Assembly (NCBI GenBank): GCA_018402385.1
Contig: JAGYJA010000006.1
Span: forward strand, 248,001-312,000
Origin: Flavobacteriaceae bacterium
Lineage (GTDB): Bacteria; Bacteroidota; Bacteroidia; Flavobacteriales; Flavobacteriaceae
Length of the DNA: 64,000 bases
Reading direction: 5' to 3'
The notes under the pieces are model-generated. The model was not told the DNA's origin. It worked only from the letters and a program-made list of their open reading frames with translations, and made no database searches. A program made the translations under genes and the position numbers. Below are positions 19,024-27,390 of the stretch, in pieces; position 1 is the stretch's first letter, and each line of letters opens with the position of its first letter.

Positions 19024-20736
19024 CTAAACATCCAGATCAAAAGATTTTTTTAAAGTATCCATTATTGGATATTTTTCCCTGAGTTTTTCAAATTTTTCTC
19101 TTGGGGTATAGACATAATTTTTTTGATGATTTTCATTCACATCAATAGAAAGTGAAAGGCTGTGGTTGTTGAGTTTTTTTGAAAGAAAATTTAATAAATA
19201 TTGCTGCGAACGTTCCAGTTCAACTTTGATTGTTTCATTTGGGTAAGAAACTAGGATATTGTTTTGATTACAAGTAGGCAAAACCATATCCAGATGAGAG
19301 GCGATGATGTGTTCCCCTTTTTTTTCCAGCAATCGTGCATATTCTTTCCAGGCGACTTGTAAGTCAATTTCAGAAAAAGGGTCTTCAGGAAGTTTCTCAG
19401 TTTTAACTTCTTTTTTCTTAAATTCTTCCTGTAATTGTCTTTTTTGCTGTATGCTTTTCAGCGAAAGCGCTGATATTCGCTCAGCATTGCGCTCCGGGAT
19501 TGATTTTAGTTTTTCGTCAGGTTGTGGGTTGTTCTGGTCTTGTTTTTCTTCTTCAGCGACTTTTGTTTCTGAAAGAGGTTTAGCGGTAGCTGAAATTTCG
19601 TTATTGGAATAGGTAACTGGTCTTTCTGCTACTTTAGATTGTGGAGGTTGGATGTACCGTTGTGACTTTTTTTTTTCATCAACAAAAGTGATGGAAGCAA
19701 GTTGCATTAACGCTAGCTCTACAAGTAACCGTTGGTTTTTGCTGGTTTTGTATTTTAAATCACACTCGTTGGCAATTTCAATTGCTCTTAAAAGAAATTC
19801 TGAAGAAGCTTTTTGAGTTTGTTCAAAATAATTTACTTTGATTTGTTCACCCACTTCCAGTAATGTTATTGTAGATTGGTGTTTACAAACAAGCAGGTCT
19901 CTAAAATGTGAAGCAAGGCCTGATATGAAATGATGTCCATCAAATCCTTTGGCAAGAATCTCATCAAAAAGCACCAAAGCACCGGGAATATCATTATTTA
20001 GCAAATGCTCGGTAGTTTCAAAATAGGTGGTATAATCTAAAACGTTTAGGTTTTCGGTAACCGCTTGTCGGGTGAGGTTTTTACCTGAAAAACTTACAAC
20101 CCTGTCAAAAATAGATAAGGCATCCCTTAATGCGCCATCAGCTTTTTGGGCAATAATGTGCAGTGCATCGTCTTCGGCTTCAATGCCCTCAGATTGAGCA
20201 ATTTCTGAAAGGTGATTCTTGATATCAGTTACAGTAATTCTTTTAAAGTCAAAAATCTGGCAACGTGATAAAATAGTGGGAATTATTTTGTGCTTTTCTG
20301 TGGTTGCTAGAATAAAAATCGCGTGTTTGGGGGGTTCTTCCAATGTTTTTAAAAAAGCATTGAAAGCCGCTTGTGAGAGCATATGCACCTCGTCAATGAT
20401 ATAGACTTTATAATTTCCGGTTTGTGGCGGGATGCGCACCTGGTCAGTGAGACTTCTTATGTCATCTACTGAGTTGTTTGAAGCCGCATCGAGTTCAAAG
20501 ATATTGAAGGCAAAATCTTCATTGGGGTCCTGTGTTTCTTTTTGGTTGATGCGTTTTGCCAGTATGCGAGCACAGGTGGTTTTACCTACACCTCGCGGAC
20601 CTGTAAAAAGCAATGCTTGTGCCAGATGATTGTTTTCTATGGCATTTTCCAGAGTATTGGTGATAGCCTGTTGACCCACAACACTTTTGAAAGTGGTGGG
20701 GCGGTATTTTCGGGCAGATACTATAAAATGTTCCAT
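19024..20736 (-). CDS. dnaX: DNA polymerase III subunit gamma/tau
   Basis: DnaX is the clamp-loader ATPase that opens the beta clamp and links the polymerase cores. The 570-residue protein has Walker A GPRGVGKTT, the DEVHML box and sensor/arginine motif ILSRCQIFDFKRI, then a lysine/glutamate-rich tau-like linker (about 395-480) and a C-terminal domain. The four-cysteine zinc module present in E. coli between Walker A and the ELDAAS motif is missing here; that stretch reads RINQKETQDPNEDFAFNIF. The frame continues 36 codons upstream, but the ATG at 20736 gives the standard MEHFIVSARKYRP start. A promoter for rnpB lies divergent within 100 bases. Confidence 0.96.
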   Translation of the reverse strand: MEHFIVSARKYRPTTFKSVVGQQAITNTLENAIENNHLAQALLFTGPRGVGKTTCARILAKRINQKETQDPNEDFAFNIFELDAASNNSVDDIRSLTDQVRIPPQTGNYKVYIIDEVHMLSQAAFNAFLKTLEEPPKHAIFILATTEKHKIIPTILSRCQIFDFKRITVTDIKNHLSEIAQSEGIEAEDDALHIIAQKADGALRDALSIFDRVVSFSGKNLTRQAVTENLNVLDYTTYFETTEHLLNNDIPGALVLFDEILAKGFDGHHFISGLASHFRDLLVCKHQSTITLLEVGEQIKVNYFEQTQKASSEFLLRAIEIANECDLKYKTSKNQRLLVELALMQLASITFVDEKKKSQRYIQPPQSKVAERPVTYSNNEISATAKPLSETKVAEEEKQDQNNPQPDEKLKSIPERNAERISALSLKSIQQKRQLQEEFKKKEVKTEKLPEDPFSEIDLQVAWKEYARLLEKKGEHIIASHLDMVLPTCNQNNILVSYPNETIKVELERSQQYLLNFLSKKLNNHSLSLSIDVNENHQKNYVYTPREKFEKLREKYPIMDTLKKSFDLDV

Positions 20737-20753
20737 AAACAATGTACGTTTAG

Positions 20754-20761
20754 CAAATATA
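20754..20761 (-). promoter_or_regulatory. Candidate -7 element for dnaX
   Basis: On the minus strand TATATTTG matches TAnnTTTG and ends 17 bases before the chosen dnaX ATG at 20736, supporting that start over the upstream one. The -33 element is weak. Confidence 0.4.
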
Positions 20762-20828
20762 CATATTGAAATAATTTTCTTAGAAAGTATCTTGAATTTT
20801 TTCTGAATAGATATTAACAAGTATGTCG

Positions 20829-20836
20829 TAACTTTG
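20829..20836 (+). promoter_or_regulatory. -7 element for rnpB
   Basis: TAACTTTG matches TAnnTTTG and lies five bases before the 5' strand of RNase P helix P1 at 20841, as expected for the start of a mature RNA gene. Confidence 0.55.
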
Positions 20837-20838
20837 CT

Positions 20839-21170
20839 CTGCAAACCGCCTTATCGCTCTGAGATTAATTTCAGGGAGGAAAGTCCGGGCACCACAGAGT
20901 AGCATAGCGGGTAACGCCCGTCGTTCGCCTTTGGCGAAAAGGACAAGTGCAACAGAAAGGATGTACAGGTAATGCTGTAGTGAAATCAGGTAAACTCTAT
21001 GCGGTGAAATGCCACGTAAACCGGTGCTTGAGGGCTACTCGCCCGATGCCGGAGGGTAGGCAGATAGACCCTGGCAGTAATGTCCGGGCCAGATAAATGA
21101 TAAGGATTATTCTCATTCGCCTAAGGCTTTTGAGGATGATACAGAACCCGGCTTATAGGTTTGCTTTGTT
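20839..21170 (+). ncRNA. rnpB: RNase P RNA, bacterial class A
   Basis: RNase P RNA is the catalytic subunit that trims the 5' leader of tRNA precursors. The conserved core is present: GAGGAAAGTCCGGGC in the P4/CR-I region near 20876-20890, GGTAAACTCTATGCGG with AATGCCACGTAA further on, and the 3' conserved ACAGAACCCGGCTTATAGG near 21141-21159. GCAAACC (20841-20847) and GGTTTGC (21158-21164) form helix P1, which sets the ends within a few bases. It is followed by a strong terminator and preceded by a TAnnTTTG element. It is divergent from dnaX. Confidence 0.96.
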
Positions 21171-21176
21171 ATAAAA

Positions 21177-21213
21177 TTCCCGCTCTGTTGTTTTCAACAG
21201 GCGGGATTTTTTT
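21177..21213 (+). terminator. Terminator of rnpB
   Basis: CCCGCtCTGTTG (21179-21190) pairs with CAACAGGCGGG (21195-21205) around TTTT, followed by ATTTTTTT. The T-run touches the stop codon of the convergent small gene at 21212. Confidence 0.85.
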
Positions 21214-21388
21214 AACTCTTTTGAGTTCTTAGGGCATCAATTTCATCCAAAACGGCTTGTGCCTCTGCTTGTTTTTTATCACTTGCTGAGCGATTTGTTT
21301 TTGACAAATCAAAGGATTCCTTTAATAGTTTTTTGTACTTTTCCTGAAGAACTTCTTCTTTGCTTTTCTTTTTAAATAGACCAAACAT
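21212..21388 (-). CDS. Lacal_2735-type small protein
   Basis: A 58-codon frame encodes a small, highly charged, probably all-helical cytoplasmic protein. It starts MFGLFKKKSKEEVLQEKYKK, continues with LLKESFDLSKTNRSASDKK, and ends VLDEIDALRTQKS. I recognise it as the Lacal_2735 family, a short protein found throughout the Flavobacteriaceae; its function is unknown. The ATG is at 21388. Heptad-like spacing of Leu and Ile suggests a coiled coil. Its stop lies in the terminator of the convergent rnpB. Confidence 0.8.
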   Translation of the reverse strand: MFGLFKKKSKEEVLQEKYKKLLKESFDLSKTNRSASDKKQAEAQAVLDEIDALRTQKS

Positions 21389-21437
21389 TTTTTGTTTAAA
21401 GATACTTAAGAACTAAGAGGTGGTCAAATTTTTAACA

Positions 21438-21632
21438 TCAATTTTTGGTTTGCTCAATGCTACAGTTTCCTGCAGCACAACCAAAACCAAATAGTCCCAT
21501 TACAGTAATATATATACCTAATAAAGTGCCTATATACTGTTGATCCATAAGGGTGTGAATCAAGAGAATCAAACCCATTATTAAAAAGGTAAAGCGTTGC
21601 ATATTCCAGCCGTTTAGCAATCGTTTTTTCAT
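21438..21632 (-). CDS. Small membrane protein (YgaP-transmembrane/DUF2892-like)
   Basis: The 64-residue protein has two hydrophobic segments (about 11-26 and 33-52) and cysteines at the end (GFGCAAGNCSIEQ). It resembles the membrane part that in E. coli YgaP is fused to a rhodanese domain. The ATG directly abuts the stop of the upstream rhodanese gene, so a functional link with the two rhodaneses is likely. The cysteine pair C-x4-C may accept sulfane sulfur; that is inference. Confidence 0.7.
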   Translation of the reverse strand: MKKRLLNGWNMQRFTFLIMGLILLIHTLMDQQYIGTLLGIYITVMGLFGFGCAAGNCSIEQTKN

Positions 21633-21947
21633 TTATAGTTTAGTTTTGAGGCTTTGCCAGGATCCGGCATTGAAAACATTGTTGTAGCCATTTGATTTCA
21701 ATATGTTTTTTGCACTCCCACTTCTCATTCCTGAGGCACAGCAAAGTAAATATGTTTTTTCTTTGTTTTTTAATAATTTCAAGTTGTTGTTAAGGGTGTT
21801 TAAGGGAATGTTTTTTGAACCTTTGATATGACCGGATACAAATTCTCCTTTGGTTCTCACATCGATAATTTCAGCGCCTTGATGAACAAGTGCTTTGTAA
21901 TCTGTTTTTGGTCCCAATCCAAATAGATTTTTAAATAGCTGAATCAT
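21633..21947 (-). CDS. Rhodanese-like sulfurtransferase domain protein
   Basis: This 104-residue single rhodanese domain has VDVRTKGEFVSGHIKGSKNI near residues 30-49 and the active-site loop LLCCASGMRSGSA, where the second cysteine of CCASGMRS is the expected sulfane-carrying residue. Rhodaneses move sulfane sulfur between thiosulfate, persulfides and acceptors. It sits five bases from a second rhodanese gene upstream and abuts a small membrane protein downstream. Confidence 0.9.
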   Translation of the reverse strand: MIQLFKNLFGLGPKTDYKALVHQGAEIIDVRTKGEFVSGHIKGSKNIPLNTLNNNLKLLKNKEKTYLLCCASGMRSGSAKNILKSNGYNNVFNAGSWQSLKTKL

Positions 21948-21952
21948 AATTT

Positions 21953-22234
21953 TTAAGCAGTTAGAGATTGATAATAGTTAACGTCAAGCCAGGAACCGGC
22001 ATTTATAGATTCAATACCATTATTATTGAGAAATTGAGCAGCAATTCCGCTTCTATTTCCTGAAGCACAACATAGTAGAATGGGTTTTTGCATACATTTG
22101 AATTCCTCCATTCGGTTTTGAATTTCTTGTAAGGGTATGTTTATGGAACCGGAAACGTGTCCGCCTCTGAATTCTTGACTAGTGCGAACATCAACGATGG
22201 TTGCATTTTCTTTAAGAAGGTTTTCGATATTCAA
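21953..22234 (-). CDS. Rhodanese-like sulfurtransferase domain protein
   Basis: This 93-residue rhodanese domain resembles its downstream neighbour: VDVRTSQEFRGGHVSGSINI, and the active loop LLCCASGNRSGIAA. The pair looks like a tandem duplication. The apparent start is a TTG at 22234, with no ATG nearby, so the exact N-terminus is uncertain. It is probably the first gene of the three-gene rhodanese operon. Confidence 0.87.
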   Translation of the reverse strand: MNIENLLKENATIVDVRTSQEFRGGHVSGSINIPLQEIQNRMEEFKCMQKPILLCCASGNRSGIAAQFLNNNGIESINAGSWLDVNYYQSLTA

Positions 22235-22309
22235 TTTATAGTTTTATTTACTTTGCAAAACTAAATCTGAAAAACTGCATTCACAGTTACAATTGTTACA
22301 AAGCAAAAA

Positions 22310-22846
22310 CTAGTTTTCAAAAAAACTAAAAACAGAGCCGCCATATCTCCTGGATTCTGAGTGGCAGGCTACATTACTAAGGTCTGTATGTTTGGAATGT
22401 TCAATGATGAGAAAGCCATCAGCATTGAGTAGTTTATTTTCAAAAACTAAATTGATAATGCGTTCAAATTGACCGGTATCAAAATCATAAGGTGGGTCGG
22501 CAAAAATGACATCAAAGTTTTGTTTGTTTTTTTCTAAATAGGAAAAGACATCAGACTTTATGGTGTGAATTGCAAAATCAAGTTCTTCACTTGTTTTCTT
22601 AATAAATTGAACACAACCATGGTCTGCATCTACTGCAGTTATATTTGAATTTCCGCGGGAAGCAAATTCAAAACTGATATTTCCTGTTCCTGCAAAAAGA
22701 TCAAGAAAGGATACCTCATGAAAGGCAATGCGATTATTCAGAATATTAAAAAGGGCTTCCTTGGCAAAGTCGGTTGTGGGTCTTACCGGAAGTTTTTTAG
22801 GAGCAATGAGTCTTTTTCCCTTGTATTTTCCGGAAATGATGCGCAT
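22310..22846 (-). CDS. rsmD: 16S rRNA (guanine(966)-N2)-methyltransferase RsmD
   Basis: RsmD methylates G966 of 16S rRNA in the assembled 30S subunit using S-adenosylmethionine. The 178-residue protein starts MRIISGKYKGKRLIAPK, typical of RsmD. It has the SAM-binding motif FLDLFAGTGNISFEFASRG and the catalytic motif FADPPYDF. It is slightly shorter than the E. coli enzyme (198). The DUF3822 gene lies upstream in the same direction, a pairing common in Bacteroidota. Confidence 0.95.
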   Translation of the reverse strand: MRIISGKYKGKRLIAPKKLPVRPTTDFAKEALFNILNNRIAFHEVSFLDLFAGTGNISFEFASRGNSNITAVDADHGCVQFIKKTSEELDFAIHTIKSDVFSYLEKNKQNFDVIFADPPYDFDTGQFERIINLVFENKLLNADGFLIIEHSKHTDLSNVACHSESRRYGGSVFSFFEN

Positions 22847-22926
22847 TTTTTTTGGTTATTTAGTTATTGGTTAATGGATTATGAGTATTGTTTTGGGTCT
22901 AGCTAACTATTCACCATTTCAACAAT

Positions 22927-23733
22927 TTATACAATTTGAAGTGTATTTGGGTTGTTTTCTTTTTCAATAGTTACATTTCTTATATAAGTATAAGCCATAT
23001 CAAAATAAGCATCTTTTTCTGATACGTTTCCGCTCAGTTGAAGGGGGATTGTTTCAGGGTTCAATTGTAATTGTTCTGCAATAAAAAGAATGTAATATAT
23101 AAAATCCTCTGGTGTACTGTAGTGAAAACTATTAAAAAGCTGGATATTTTTTCCTGAAGTAACTAAAACATCCATTTGTTCTTTATTAAGTTTGACAAAT
23201 AGTTTCAGGCTTTGGTCATTGCGTTCTTTTAAAAGCATTTTTTCGATAAAAACTGTCGAAGAATGCAAATATGTAAAACCTCCATACCTGTCAAAAAAAT
23301 AATTATTTACATTGGTCAGAGGAACATATACTAGGACAAAATCTAAATTATCCGGACGATCATAAGCGATAAAATCTGTGGGGAAAACACGGGTGTTTAA
23401 TTTTAAATAATGTTCCAAATTGTCCTCTTGAAAAATTGCTTTAGGAACAAGTGAAAAAAGCGTATTTTGATGTATGACAGTTACATCTTTTAAAGGCATT
23501 AGAAGTTCTTCAAACTGATTGAAAGTGCTTTCAATTTTGCTTAAAACCTCATCAGGGTTGTGCGATTCCGGGAAATCAATTTCTTTTTTAAAGTGAGTAA
23601 CAGAAGAAGCGTCATCAAGAATTAAAAAAGAAAGTCCATTCAAGCTTACCTGAACGGACAATCTGTAATTTGAGTTATAATCAATATTATTATTGCTCTC
23701 CGGCTTTGTCATATTGTTTTGGCCAGTTTCCAT
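22927..23733 (-). CDS. DUF3822 family protein
   Basis: The protein of 268 residues (or 261 from the second ATG at 23712) matches DUF3822, a Bacteroidota family structurally expected to be of the actin/ASKHA-like fold. The conserved segments are YRLSVQVSLNGLSFLILD, FVLVYVPLTNVNNYFFDRYG and LFNSFHYSTPEDFIYYILF. No catalytic motif is known to me. It overlaps the end of the upstream gene by 44 bases (or 23 from the second ATG), so the two are probably translationally coupled. Confidence 0.88.
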   Translation of the reverse strand: METGQNNMTKPESNNNIDYNSNYRLSVQVSLNGLSFLILDDASSVTHFKKEIDFPESHNPDEVLSKIESTFNQFEELLMPLKDVTVIHQNTLFSLVPKAIFQEDNLEHYLKLNTRVFPTDFIAYDRPDNLDFVLVYVPLTNVNNYFFDRYGGFTYLHSSTVFIEKMLLKERNDQSLKLFVKLNKEQMDVLVTSGKNIQLFNSFHYSTPEDFIYYILFIAEQLQLNPETIPLQLSGNVSEKDAYFDMAYTYIRNVTIEKENNPNTLQIV

Positions 23734-24349
23734 TTGTGTTCACATCTGTCATGGACCCCACTCTAATGTGAGTACCATTCACTCCATCTACTGAAACTGT
23801 TTGCTTTTCTTGTATTACTAAGTCTCTATTTAAATCGTGTAAAATATCATCCTTATTGGCGGTGGCTTCAAAAACAGCAATTTTCCTATCACTTCTCATT
23901 ATGAAACCTGCATCAAGAGTAATGGGGACTTCATTGCCTTCAACTTCTATTTTATTTAAATTTTTATAACGGTCTGATCCTTTGAATAAAGAATCTTTTA
24001 CAGAAATAAAAGATAAGGTATCAATAATTACATCTTCAATATAATAGCCGGTTACACCAAAAGCCTTATTGCGCTCCTCATCATCATAGATGGTGTCTCT
24101 TCTTTGAGTAATTGCAAATTGTGCGGTATCTATAAAACGAACCAATGAATCAAAAGTACCGGTAAATTTACCTGTGACTTGTAAGTGTGCAAGCTCTGCA
24201 GTTCTTATGTCTTTGAGTTGTTCAATGACTTTGGCATATCGTTTTTCTTTTTCTGTATTGAATTTTGTGGGTTCATAAACAGAATTGAAAAGTTTGTAAC
24301 CAAGAAAAATGATGATGATCCAGAGAACAAGTTGAATTAAAAGTTTCAT
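23690..24349 (-). CDS. Membrane-anchored hypothetical, pseudopilin-like topology
   Basis: The 219-residue protein has one N-terminal membrane helix (LIQLVLWIIIIFLGYKLF) and a periplasmic remainder. The segment YAKVIEQLKDIRTAELAHLQVTG-like followed by KFTGTFDSLVRFID has the pattern of the helix-to-loop region of type II secretion pseudopilins. A prepilin cleavage site is not obvious. I do not assign a function. It is the first gene of the group running through DUF3822 and rsmD. Confidence 0.7.
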   Translation of the reverse strand: MKLLIQLVLWIIIIFLGYKLFNSVYEPTKFNTEKEKRYAKVIEQLKDIRTAELAHLQVTGKFTGTFDSLVRFIDTAQFAITQRRDTIYDDEERNKAFGVTGYYIEDVIIDTLSFISVKDSLFKGSDRYKNLNKIEVEGNEVPITLDAGFIMRSDRKIAVFEATANKDDILHDLNRDLVIQEKQTVSVDGVNGTHIRVGSMTDVNTNGNWPKQYDKAGEQ

Positions 24350-24448
24350 TTTTGAAATCGTTTTTTATTTAACGTAAATGGTGTATCGCAAATCTACAAT
24401 TTTTTTTCAATCACAAAAGTATATTCTATAAAAATCACCTTGATTTGA

Positions 24449-24456
24449 TATATTTG
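24449..24456 (+). promoter_or_regulatory. Candidate -7 element for the helicase gene
   Basis: TATATTTG matches TAnnTTTG, 48 bases before the ATG at 24505. No convincing -33 element. Confidence 0.33.
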
Positions 24457-24504
24457 ATAATCATCCCTTAACTTAGCGTTTCCATTGAAAACTTACTTTC
24501 CTAA

Positions 24505-25926
24505 ATGAAAAGCGCTGATTTTTATAAATTATTAATTCAAAAATTTCCACATGAAGCCACACATATTCAAGATGTTGTGTTGCAAAAAATTTCTGAATTT
24601 TTAGTTTCAACAAACCCTGATAGTTTATTTTTATTGAAAGGATATGCAGGTACCGGAAAAACGACCATCATAAGCACCGTAGTCAATCATTTATGGGAAT
24701 TAAAAAAGAAAGCAGTATTGATGGCGCCCACAGGCAGAGCAGCAAAAGTAATAAGTAATTATTCAGGCAAGGAAGCATTTACAATTCATAAAAAAATATA
24801 TTTTCCTAAGGCTCAAAAGGGAGGAGGGGTGACATTTACGCTTCAGCCAAACAAGCACCGTGACACTTTTTTTATTGTAGATGAGGCATCTATGATAGGC
24901 GATTCAGCTTCAGATTCTAAACTTTTTGAAAATGGGTCCTTGCTTGATGATTTGATGCAATATGTATATAGTGGCTTTGGATGTAAACTCATTCTGATTG
25001 GTGATACCGCTCAATTACCACCGGTCAAAATGGAATTGAGTCCGGCGTTGGATGAAAAGACACTTTCAAATTACTATAACAAGGATGTGATAGCTATCGA
25101 GCTCAATGAAGTGGTTAGACAAAAGGAGGAAAGTGGTATTCTTCACAATGCCACCTTACTGCGACAAACACTAGAAAATGGATTTTATGAAGATTTTAAA
25201 TTCAACCTGCAAAACTTCAAAGATATTATTAAGCCCGAAGATGGTTATGAACTTTTAGATGCAATCAATGATGCTTATAACGTCCTGGGTAAAGAAGACA
25301 CGGTAATCATTCTTCGTTCTAATAAAAGAGCCAATTTATTCAATGAAAACATACGCTCACGAATTCTTTTTCAGGAAAGTGAACTGGCTGCCGGCGATTA
25401 TTTAATGGTTGTTAAAAACAACTACTTTTGGGTAAAACCCACCAGCGAAGCCGGTTTTATTGCCAATGGTGATATACTTGAAGTGCTTGAAATTCACACT
25501 TTTAAAGATCTTTACAATTTTCGATTTGCTGAAGTGACAGTGAGAATGGTTGATTACCCAAAAATGAAGCCTTTTGAAACCGTTCTATTACTCGATACCA
25601 TCAAATCTGAATCTCCCTCATTGTCTTATGAGGACTCCAACAAATTGTATCAGGAAGTGATGAAGGATTATGAAGATGAAAAGTCAAAATATAAAAAATT
25701 TCTGAGTGTGAAAGCCAACAAATATTTCAATGCCTTGCAAGTGAAATTTTCCTATGCCATCACCTGCCATAAATCTCAGGGAGGGCAATGGAATACGGTT
25801 TTTATCGAGCAACCTTATTTACCCAACGGGATTGACAAAGAATATTTGAGGTGGCTCTATACTGCTGTCACCCGTGCGAAAGAAAAGCTTTATCTCATTG
25901 GATTTAAAGAAGAATTTTTTGAGTAA
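24505..25926 (+). CDS. RecD-like superfamily 1 DNA helicase
   Basis: The 473-residue ATPase resembles the RecD2/Dda group of 5'-3' SF1 helicases. Walker A is GYAGTGKTT near residue 48, motif Ia TGRAAKVI, Walker B FIVDEASMIGD, motif III GDTAQLPPV, motif V TCHKSQGGQWNTVFIEQ and motif VI YTAVTRAKEKLYL. It is shorter than true RecD2 and has no N-terminal extension, so it looks like the stand-alone AAA/RecD-like helicase common in Bacteroidota, probably acting in DNA repair or replication restart. Confidence 0.92.
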   Translation: MKSADFYKLLIQKFPHEATHIQDVVLQKISEFLVSTNPDSLFLLKGYAGTGKTTIISTVVNHLWELKKKAVLMAPTGRAAKVISNYSGKEAFTIHKKIYFPKAQKGGGVTFTLQPNKHRDTFFIVDEASMIGDSASDSKLFENGSLLDDLMQYVYSGFGCKLILIGDTAQLPPVKMELSPALDEKTLSNYYNKDVIAIELNEVVRQKEESGILHNATLLRQTLENGFYEDFKFNLQNFKDIIKPEDGYELLDAINDAYNVLGKEDTVIILRSNKRANLFNENIRSRILFQESELAAGDYLMVVKNNYFWVKPTSEAGFIANGDILEVLEIHTFKDLYNFRFAEVTVRMVDYPKMKPFETVLLLDTIKSESPSLSYEDSNKLYQEVMKDYEDEKSKYKKFLSVKANKYFNALQVKFSYAITCHKSQGGQWNTVFIEQPYLPNGIDKEYLRWLYTAVTRAKEKLYLIGFKEEFFE

Positions 25927-25968
25927 GCTATTCTTTGGTTTCTTCGGTAATATCATCTGTATCTTCTT

Positions 25969-27288
25969 CTAATTTCCCAGAATTTTCAAATAAAAGTAAC
26001 CCAAAAGTCCGGCAATGATTGATGCAGATAGAATACCCATTTTTGCTTGCGTTTCATAGATTTCACTTTCGTAAGCCAAGTCAGTTATAAATAATGACAT
26101 CGTGAAACCAATTGCAGCAAGAAAACCAAGCCCAAAAACATGCTTCCACCCAATACTCTTAGGCAATGTGCATATTTTGAGAAGTACCATAAGTTTGGTA
26201 AATAGAAAGATGCCTGTAATTTTCCCAACAATGAGACCAAAAATCACCCCCAGTGTCACTGGGCTTTTAAAAAAGGTAAAGGCTTCAGCATCTATTGTAA
26301 CCCCTGCATTTGCAAACGCAAACAAAGGCAAAACAATAAAACTCACAAAAGGATGCAAAGCATGTTCCAATCTTTGAAGGGGAGGTGTTGCATCTTCTGT
26401 TAACTGAGAAAATTTTTCAATGGTTTCAGTAATCATCTCGTCTGTATGATTGTTTTTTGATTTTGATTTCAATCGGTAGCGCTTTATTTTGGAGGTTAGC
26501 AATCTAGCTTTTCGAAGAAACAATGAGGTGTTTATTCGTTTACTGGTGGGGATAGTAAAAGCAGCAAGTACTGCTGCAATGGTAGCATGAACTCCCGAAA
26601 GTAAAATTGCGAGCCACAAGCCACCGATGCCCATCACGGCATAAAAAATGGTGTTTCTTATTCCAATGCGATTTGCAAAAAAAAGAACAAGTAAAAAGAA
26701 GGCACCAAGTGCCAAATTGTTCATAGATATTTCTGAGGTGTAGAAAAAAGCAATAACTAAAACGGCTCCCAAATCATCAACAATAGCGATGGCCGTCAAA
26801 AAAACTTTAAGTGAAAGAGGTACTTTATCACCTAACAAATACAATATACCCAATGCAAAGGCGATATCTGTCGCCATTGGGATTCCCCAGCCGTCAGTGG
26901 CATCTGTTCCCTGGGTAAAAAAATAAAATATTAATGCCGGAAAGATCATTCCACCAATGGCACCAGCTACTGGCAATAATGCTCCCCTAAAACTAGCCAG
27001 TTCACCGTGCATTAATTCTCGTTTTAATTCCAAGCCAACTAGGAAAAAGAACATAGACATCAGTCCATCGTTAATCCAATGTAATAAATTTTTCTTAATG
27101 ATAAAATCTTCAAAACCTATGTAGATATATTGTTTCCAAAAATTATGGTAACTCTCAGCAAAAGGAGAATTTGCGACAATCATAGCCAAAGAGGCTGCCA
27201 CAATTAATAGAATGCCTACAGAGGTTTTTTTTTCAATAAAATGTTTGATAGGGAGGATCAGGTAGAGGTCAAGATGTGACTTTTTCAT
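25969..27288 (-). CDS. nhaA: Na+/H+ antiporter NhaA
   Basis: NhaA exchanges external H+ for internal Na+ or Li+ to maintain sodium and pH balance, in keeping with a marine organism. The 439-residue protein has eleven or twelve hydrophobic segments, the motif MSMFFFLVGLELKRELMHGE, and the paired aspartates in ATDIAFALGIL and AIVDDLGAVLVIAFFY. It is about 50 residues longer than the E. coli protein because of a basic cytoplasmic loop (about 260-300) often seen in Bacteroidota. Confidence 0.96.
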   Translation of the reverse strand: MKKSHLDLYLILPIKHFIEKKTSVGILLIVAASLAMIVANSPFAESYHNFWKQYIYIGFEDFIIKKNLLHWINDGLMSMFFFLVGLELKRELMHGELASFRGALLPVAGAIGGMIFPALIFYFFTQGTDATDGWGIPMATDIAFALGILYLLGDKVPLSLKVFLTAIAIVDDLGAVLVIAFFYTSEISMNNLALGAFFLLVLFFANRIGIRNTIFYAVMGIGGLWLAILLSGVHATIAAVLAAFTIPTSKRINTSLFLRKARLLTSKIKRYRLKSKSKNNHTDEMITETIEKFSQLTEDATPPLQRLEHALHPFVSFIVLPLFAFANAGVTIDAEAFTFFKSPVTLGVIFGLIVGKITGIFLFTKLMVLLKICTLPKSIGWKHVFGLGFLAAIGFTMSLFITDLAYESEIYETQAKMGILSASIIAGLLGYFYLKILGN

Positions 27289-27334
27289 AAAAATTACTTT
27301 TTATTAAACCTCAAGTTGGTTTCAGCACAGAGAC

Positions 27335-27342
27335 CAAAAATA
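27335..27342 (-). promoter_or_regulatory. Candidate -7 element for nhaA
   Basis: On the minus strand TATTTTTG matches TAnnTTTG, 46 bases before the nhaA start. The -33 element is not clear. Confidence 0.35.
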
Positions 27343-27390
27343 AGTTTAATAAAACAGTTTAAGTATGATAAAAGTCAGTCAATCTTTAGT

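Noticed and set aside
20737..20844. Upstream N-terminal extension of dnaX
   Set aside because: The extra 36 codons run over the promoter region of dnaX/rnpB and the sequence is not DnaX-like; ATG at 20736 fits the family.
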